DNA of 38,083 nucleotides, taken from positions 1-38,083 of the forward strand of contig JALFGI010000031.1 of assembly GCA_022777455.1 (NCBI GenBank), written 5' to 3'. The notes under the pieces are model-generated. The model searched no databases, was not told the origin of the DNA, and worked only from the letters and a program-made list of their open reading frames with translations. Positions 34,147 through 38,083 of this stretch are shown piece after piece. Position 1 is the first letter of the stretch, and the number at the start of each line of letters is the position of its first letter. Both the position numbers and the translations under genes were made by a program. Source of the stretch: Clostridiales bacterium (GTDB lineage: Bacteria; Bacillota_A; Clostridia; Oscillospirales; Oscillospiraceae).

Positions 34147-35196
34147 ATGAGTAAAGAGCGTAACTATGGGATTGATTTATTAAGAGTCGTCCTTATGTAT
34201 ATGGTCTGTATGCTGCATACATTGGGAAGAGGCGGAATCCTGGGTGCCAGTGCTGCCGGAACGAGAGGGTATAAAGTCTTTTGTTTTCTGGAAATCTTAT
34301 CGTATTGTGCCGTTGACGGATTTGCCATTATAAGTGGTTATATGGCGAATGATCAGCCAAGAAAATTTGAAAAACTGGTTGATATGTGGTTTCAGGCATT
34401 TTTCTATTCCTTCATTGTTACCATGATTCTCACGATTGTTGGCATAAATGATTCCTGGAGCAAAGCAGATATGATCAAAAGTGCGATGCCTGTTACATTT
34501 GGTTATTATTGGTATTTTACGGCATTTTTTGCATTGTACTTTTCAATCCCGGTTTTGAACAGTTTTCTGTTTTCCCTTGATTCAGACACGGCAAAAAAGG
34601 CATTTATCATTATCGTGATATTGTATTCTTTTCTGGGCGTATTGGGGGACCCATTTTACTCAAATGGGGGATATTCTGCGATTTGGTTAATGGTATTGTA
34701 TTGCATTGGGGTGCTGGCAAAGAAAATAAAACTATTTGAGACGAGACGAAGTATTACACTGATCCTATTGTGGGCATTATGCATTGTATTCACATGGGTT
34801 TTTCATGTTATAATCGTCAATGGTCGTTTCACAAGTTTGATATCCCCAACCATTTTGCTTAGTGGAATCCTGATGGTTGTGCTTTTCTCCAGGATCAGAA
34901 TAAGCGGTACGATCATTCAAAAAATATCGCCGCTGACATTTGGTATATACTTATTCCAATTAAATGCGGTTATTTGGAACATTTTGGAAAATATATTGGT
35001 TGGAGTTGTAAATCAGCCTCTCTCTGTTGGGGTCCCAGTGGTGTTTGCTTTCGCATTTGCTTTGTTTGCCTCCGGTCTGGTGGTTGAGTATATAAGAAGC
35101 AGAATCGCAAAATTTCTTGGAATCCCTGCAGTCAGTAAAAGAATTGTAACTTTTCTGGATGCGATGATCGGCAAACTGTTTGTTTTTTTGAAGTAA
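34147..35196 (+). CDS. Acyltransferase family 3 membrane protein
   Basis: A 349-residue protein with about ten hydrophobic segments. The N-terminus MSKERNYGIDLLRVVLMYMVCMLHT carries the family's R-x-x-A/V-...-H pattern (DLLRV...LHT) with the candidate catalytic His. These enzymes O-acetylate or O-acylate surface polysaccharides or other exported sugars. I start at 34147 (AGAAGGAAA upstream); the in-frame ATG at 34126 is possible. The gene is far lower in GC than its neighbours and uses AT-ending codons, so horizontal transfer is likely. It is isolated, with no polysaccharide genes around. It is flanked by a copy of the coaX 3' end on each side. Confidence 0.85.
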   Translation: MSKERNYGIDLLRVVLMYMVCMLHTLGRGGILGASAAGTRGYKVFCFLEILSYCAVDGFAIISGYMANDQPRKFEKLVDMWFQAFFYSFIVTMILTIVGINDSWSKADMIKSAMPVTFGYYWYFTAFFALYFSIPVLNSFLFSLDSDTAKKAFIIIVILYSFLGVLGDPFYSNGGYSAIWLMVLYCIGVLAKKIKLFETRRSITLILLWALCIVFTWVFHVIIVNGRFTSLISPTILLSGILMVVLFSRIRISGTIIQKISPLTFGIYLFQLNAVIWNILENILVGVVNQPLSVGVPVVFAFAFALFASGLVVEYIRSRIAKFLGIPAVSKRIVTFLDAMIGKLFVFLK

Positions 35197-35205
35197 CGAC
35201 GATTA

Positions 35206-35369
35206 AGGCAACACCGCATAATGGGGCAAGGAGATTCGGCGAGGGATTTTGACACAAGCGAAAGTATGAAAAATGTGGGAATACTGGATTTATTTCCCAT
35301 TTTTCATACTGCACGATTGGGGCAAAAGATCCGCCGAAGCCTGCAGCTCCCATTGTGCGGTGTTGCCTT
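35206..35369. repeat. Short inverted-repeat element (MITE-like) downstream of the acyltransferase gene
   Basis: AAGGCAACACCGCATAATGG at the left and its inverted copy at the right (one mismatch, about 21 bp). Inside lies a second inverted repeat: GTATGAAAAATG near 35262-35275 and CATTTTTCATAC near 35300-35311. It encodes nothing. The right end abuts the coaX duplicate. Confidence 0.85.
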
Positions 35370-35430
35370 TTCGACCCGGACATGACCCGCAAGGGATTGG
35401 CATTGCTGTACCGGCTGAACCGGAAATAAA
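35370..35430 (+). pseudogene. Duplicate of the coaX 3' end (direct repeat, copy 2)
   Basis: TTCGACCCGGACATGACCCG to the stop region AAATAAA encodes the last residues of CoaX (FDPDMTRKGLALLYRLN) without the rest of the gene. A GC-rich terminator (35435-35461) follows it directly, as expected for the original coaX end. Probably the remnant left when the low-GC island entered. Confidence 0.8.
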
Positions 35431-35434
35431 TAAC

Positions 35435-35461
35435 GCGGCTCCCCGGATTTTTGGGAGCCGC
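35435..35461 (+). terminator. Hairpin terminator, copy 1
   Basis: GCGGCTCCC...GGGAGCCGC with CGGATTTTT in the loop region; T-rich sequence follows 35468 on. It is the presumed original coaX terminator and repeats at 35833-35859. Confidence 0.75.
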
Positions 35462-35483
35462 TTGCAATCTCTTTTTTCGCCAA

Positions 35484-35512
35484 TTGACAACACCGGAAGA
35501 TTCTGATACGAT
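35484..35512 (+). promoter_or_regulatory. Promoter of the 29-residue holin-like toxin mRNA
   Basis: TTGACA (35484-35489), 17-nt spacer, TACGAT (35507-35512). The predicted 5' region carries GGGCGCTGCC (35534-35543) and AGGCGGTTTCC, the same motif as in the antitoxin RNA. Confidence 0.75.
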
Positions 35513-35570
35513 TGTTTCGGTTCTTCGGAACCAGGGCGCTGCCATTATAGAAGGCAGGCGGTTTCCTCCT

Positions 35571-35614
35571 CCACTTACAGGGGGTGACTTCTGCGCCCCC
35601 TGGAAAGGGGGTGA
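35571..35614 (+). promoter_or_regulatory. Hairpin leader hiding the toxin ribosome binding site
   Basis: CAGGGGG (from about 35578) can pair with CCCCCTG (about 35596-35602); alternatively CCCCC pairs with the Shine-Dalgarno GGGGG (35607-35611). The two pairings exclude each other, which suggests translation control. Confidence 0.5.
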
Positions 35615-35619
35615 CGCGA

Positions 35620-35709
35620 ATGAATGTAGTTACATACGAGGGCTTGTTTCAATGCCTGATGCTGCTCATTTCCTTCGCGACGTTTGTTCTGTTAATAAAC
35701 AAGAAGTAA
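35620..35709 (+). CDS. 29-residue putative holin-like toxin (type I toxin-antitoxin)
   Basis: It begins MNVVTYEGLFQCLML, has one hydrophobic helix (LMLLISFATFVLLI) and a short basic end, NKK. This resembles the short Bacillota peptides annotated as putative holin-like toxins (Hol_Tox; MxxxTYExLxxM start), which insert in the membrane. AAAGGGGGTGA is the ribosome binding site. The stop codon lies in a long hairpin that is also the terminator of the antisense RNA. It lies between two copies of a 27-bp terminator hairpin. It is too short for most gene finders. Confidence 0.75.
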   Translation: MNVVTYEGLFQCLMLLISFATFVLLINKK

Positions 35710-35790
35710 CCGCCCAGCTTCCCAACAGGATCGGTTACTTCTTGTAATCGCAAAGGGGGAGCGAACCGTCTATCGGCAGCGCCCTTTTCT
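35693..35790 (-). ncRNA. Predicted antisense antitoxin RNA 2
   Basis: About 98 nt. Predicted from the promoter at 35797-35824 and a terminator-like hairpin, ACAAGAAGTAACCG...CGGTTACTTCTTGT followed by TTATT. It is antisense to the last codons of the toxin gene and to its 3' region. The 5' part, GGGCGCTGCCGATAGACGGT then TCGCTCC, matches antitoxin RNA 1 (GAGCACTGCCGATAAGCGGT then TAGCTC). Confidence 0.7.
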
Positions 35791-35796
35791 ACGCTC

Positions 35797-35824
35797 ATTA
35801 TACCACAGCCCAGCGAATTGTCAA
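35797..35824 (-). promoter_or_regulatory. Promoter of antitoxin RNA 2
   Basis: On the minus strand: TTGACA (complement 35819-35824), 16-nt spacer with GCTGGGCTGTGG, TATAAT (complement 35797-35802). Same spacing and similar spacer as the promoter of antitoxin RNA 1. Confidence 0.85.
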
Positions 35825-35832
35825 GCGCATTG

Positions 35833-35859
35833 GCGGCTCCCCGGATTTTGGGGAGCCGC
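35833..35859. terminator. Hairpin terminator, copy 2
   Basis: GCGGCTCCCC..GGGGAGCCGC, one base different from 35435-35461. T residues follow on the plus strand. It lies 7 nt beyond the aguA stop on the other strand. Confidence 0.7.
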
Positions 35860-35866
35860 CGTTTTA

Positions 35867-37843
35867 TCAGTCGTAAATGGTTCTGCCTTTTTCGTCGTCG
35901 ATGTCGCTGATGCGGTGGAAATAGGTGTTGATGATGTCCCGCCAGTCCTTGGCGTGCTCGGCCTGATGCTCCAGGCGCTGGTGCATCCGCTCATAGGCGT
36001 CCTCCGGCAGCAGCGCTTTGATGGATTCCAGCTTGGCAAGGAACCCTTCCGCCATCCCGGCGCCTTCAAAATGGGTGTCGTAGATGTGCTGGATGACGGT
36101 CTTGCCGCTTTTCAGCACGTGGGTGTAGGGCAGGTGGTGGAAGAACAGCACCAGCTCGTCCGGGCAGGTGTCCACATTTTCGTAGAGGCTGCAAAGGGGC
36201 TCATTGTACTGACTGCAGTAGCCGGTGCCGGTTCTGCCCCGCTCCACGCCCACGCCGCGGTGATTGGCCCGGTGGTAGGTGCCCCAGCGGTCGTACTCGT
36301 AGCCGTCCACGCTGGGCCCGTAGTGGTTGCTGGGGGTCACCATCCAGCCGATGCCTAAGGGGGAGGTGTACTTTTCATAGGCGGGCCAGGAATCCATCAG
36401 GATGCAGGTGAGGGTTTCCACCACCTTGGCATTGCTGCCGAAGGTCAGCTGCACCCATTCCCTTGCCAGCTCTTCCGGGTCCGCGGTCATGTCATAGGCC
36501 AGGCGGCCAAAGCCATACCAGTTGGCGGCGGCCAGATCGTGGCCTGTCCAGTTGAAGTCATTGCCGGTGTTGGCCACCGCCGCCATGCCGCAGCTGCGGT
36601 TGCCGTAGCTTCTGCCGCTGACCAGGTCGGACACCTTGGAGGGGACGCCGGGGACATACATATCCTGATCCAGCACCTGGCGGAACCAGGGCATGAGATA
36701 GCACACATGACGCTGCTGGCCGGTGTACTCCTGGGCGATCTGGAATTCGATCATCATGTTGGTGTGCTTCAGACCGCCGAAGAGGGGGGCCACCGGCTCC
36801 CGGACCTGGAAGTCCATGGGTCCGTTCTTGATCTGCAGGATCACATTGTCCCGGAACTGGCCGTCCACAGTCATGAAGTTATCGTAGGCAGCTCTTGCCC
36901 GGTCGGTTTTGGCATCCCGCCAGTCCTGACGGCAGTTGTACACAAAGCAGCGCCAGATGATCTTGCCGCCGAAGGGTGCCACGGCATCCGCCAGCATGTT
37001 GGCCCCGTCGGCGTGGGTGCGGCCGTAGGTGAAGGGCCCGGGGCGGCCCTCGGAGTCGGCCTTCACCAAAAAGCCCCCGAAGCCGGGGAGATTCTCCCAG
37101 ATTTCCTTTGCCTTTTCCTTCCACCAGGCCTGAACGCCTTCGTCACAGGGGTCGGACAGGGTCAGCCCGCCCAGCTCCATGGGGGCGGCAAAGTTCACGG
37201 ACAGGTACAAATCGATGCCGTAGGCGGCGAAAACAAGCTGCATCTGCCGCAGCTTTTCGTAATAGCGGGGGGAGATCAGCCAGGAGGCGGCCTTCACCAC
37301 GTTCACGTTGTTGATCACCACGGCGTTGATGCCCACGGAGGCGGTGAGCCGGGCATAGTCCCGGGTGCGCTGGGTGACCAGCACCTGGTCATTTTCAAAG
37401 AAGAAGGAGGTGCCGGAGTAGCCCCGCTCGATGCTGCCGTCCATGTTGTCCCAGTGGTTCAGCATCCGCAGGGGATTGTCCGGGGTGGCCTGGGTGCTCC
37501 AGGCGAAGGCATCGAAGGAGCCGCCGCTGAGCTGCAGCTGCCGCAGCAGGGCGAATACGCCATAGAGCATGCCTTTTTCCCCACTGCTTTCCACCGTGGC
37601 CTTACCGTTCCCGGCGGAAACGGCATAGCCCTCCGGGTGGATGGCTTCGTTTTTCTTCAGCACCAGATCGGCGTTCCCGGATACCCGGGCCACCTGCCGC
37701 CGGAACAGGCCGGAAAAGGCGGTGTTCAGCTCCTCCAGGGCGCTGTCCGCCACCGGGCCGGAGAAATCGGAAGAAACGGTGATGGTTTTTCCCGTTTCAT
37801 CCACAAGAAGAGGATAGGTTAACCAACAGTTTGTGTAATTCAT
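35867..37843 (-). CDS. aguA: Alpha-glucuronidase, GH67
   Basis: A 658-residue protein of typical GH67 length; ATG at complement 37841-37843 after AAAGGTGA. The N-terminal domain is followed by the barrel with NPLRMLNHWDNMDGSIERGYSG (substrate pocket), GGFLVKADSEGRPGPFTYGR (general acid Glu) and LQIKNGPMDFQVREPVAPLFG (Asp and Glu of the base pair). It cuts 4-O-methyl-glucuronic acid from the end of xylo-oligosaccharides. No signal peptide, so it acts in the cytoplasm. The open frame continues upstream for 80 codons to the window edge, but that part is a palindromic intergenic region and lacks family likeness. Confidence 0.95.
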   Translation of the reverse strand: MNYTNCWLTYPLLVDETGKTITVSSDFSGPVADSALEELNTAFSGLFRRQVARVSGNADLVLKKNEAIHPEGYAVSAGNGKATVESSGEKGMLYGVFALLRQLQLSGGSFDAFAWSTQATPDNPLRMLNHWDNMDGSIERGYSGTSFFFENDQVLVTQRTRDYARLTASVGINAVVINNVNVVKAASWLISPRYYEKLRQMQLVFAAYGIDLYLSVNFAAPMELGGLTLSDPCDEGVQAWWKEKAKEIWENLPGFGGFLVKADSEGRPGPFTYGRTHADGANMLADAVAPFGGKIIWRCFVYNCRQDWRDAKTDRARAAYDNFMTVDGQFRDNVILQIKNGPMDFQVREPVAPLFGGLKHTNMMIEFQIAQEYTGQQRHVCYLMPWFRQVLDQDMYVPGVPSKVSDLVSGRSYGNRSCGMAAVANTGNDFNWTGHDLAAANWYGFGRLAYDMTADPEELAREWVQLTFGSNAKVVETLTCILMDSWPAYEKYTSPLGIGWMVTPSNHYGPSVDGYEYDRWGTYHRANHRGVGVERGRTGTGYCSQYNEPLCSLYENVDTCPDELVLFFHHLPYTHVLKSGKTVIQHIYDTHFEGAGMAEGFLAKLESIKALLPEDAYERMHQRLEHQAEHAKDWRDIINTYFHRISDIDDEKGRTIYD

Positions 37844-37992
37844 ATTGTTCACCTTTTTGATAAATATTGATAAGCCGCTGTAGTATACCGTTAAGCCTAA
37901 AACCAGATGCCAGTGAGATAAAAGAAACACGGAAAGAAACCTACCCCAAATAACGAAAGAACCCCTGAAGGAAGCGCGCCGGGAGGGGGTAC

Positions 37993-38047
37993 TTAGGGGG
38001 AGGGCGGCTTTGGCGTCGGGAGTGCGACATTCAGCGCCTCCCCCTAA
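37993..38047. repeat. GC-rich inverted repeat upstream of aguA
   Basis: CTTAGGGGGAGG... and ...CCTCCCCCTAAG about 50 bp apart form a long hairpin. The sequence to the right edge (AAGAAAGTAACCAAAGAAGT on the minus strand) looks like another repeat end. The rest of 37844-38083 shows no gene. Confidence 0.6.
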
Positions 38048-38083
38048 GCCGACTTCTTTGGTTACTTTCTTGTTCGGAGACAA

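Noticed and set aside
33885..34154. 89-codon frame between coaX and the acyltransferase gene
   Set aside because: It reads through a perfect terminator hairpin, has no ribosome binding site and shows no recognisable domain.
37844..38083. 80 more codons upstream in the aguA frame to the window edge
   Set aside because: The stretch contains a long inverted repeat and AT-rich promoter-like sequence; GH67 similarity starts at the ATG 37843, which has a ribosome binding site.

Overview
The window is a high-GC chromosomal segment spanning the replication origin of a Clostridia-type Bacillota. It is probably an uncultured gut Oscillospirales/Ruminococcaceae-like organism; this taxonomic call is inference. 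The reasons are the dnaA-oriC-dnaN-yaaA-recF-gyrB-gyrA order, the paired GlgC/GlgD, a RemB-like (DUF370) protein, ECF S components, a 2-hydroxyacyl-CoA dehydratase activase, and GH51/GH67 enzymes for glucuronoarabinoxylan. No rRNA, tRNA or CRISPR array was seen.

Layout. 1-4.4 kb: activase (partial, minus), TetR regulator, DUF3810 membrane metallopeptidase, rsmG and a RelE/HigB-Xre toxin-antitoxin pair. 4.4-9.1 kb: folate-type ECF S component with a structured leader, a DUF1836 regulator divergent from a DegV gene across a perfect 33-bp palindrome, and an orphan OmpR-type response regulator. 9.1-9.4 kb: a type I toxin-antitoxin candidate with a 27-residue peptide. 9.6-12.3 kb: guaB and a YitT gene (minus). 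12.3-24.1 kb: dnaA, oriC, dnaN, yaaA, recF, gyrB, gyrA, rnhA, a secreted protein and remB. 24.2-28 kb: glgC-glgD-glgA glycogen operon (minus). 28.4-30 kb: GH51 arabinofuranosidase. 30.5-33.8 kb: a CoA group (PanT-like S component, coaBC, coaX). 33.8-35.8 kb: a lower-GC island with an acyltransferase, bounded by a duplicated 3' end of coaX, then a second type I toxin-antitoxin locus. 35.9-38 kb: GH67 alpha-glucuronidase.

Almost every intergenic space holds a small non-coding palindromic repeat (MITE/REPIN-like). There are at least three cores. A has hairpins around CCCCTTGGCTCTCCC, B has ends reading GTAGGGG(A/C)GGCT, and C is a 75-bp unit. Some copies share the same outer terminal repeats around different cores, so the elements look modular.

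The strongest candidates for undescribed biology are four. (1) Two type I toxin-antitoxin loci, 26 kb apart, have clearly related antisense RNAs but unrelated toxins, and each toxin mRNA starts with a copy of the antitoxin's 5' motif. (2) A palindrome overlaps both -35 boxes of the divergent DUF1836 and degV promoters. (3) A 93-nt multi-stem leader precedes the folT-like gene. (4) Inverted arrays of 7-bp repeats sit inside oriC. All statements rest on reading the sequence; no search or folding program was run.
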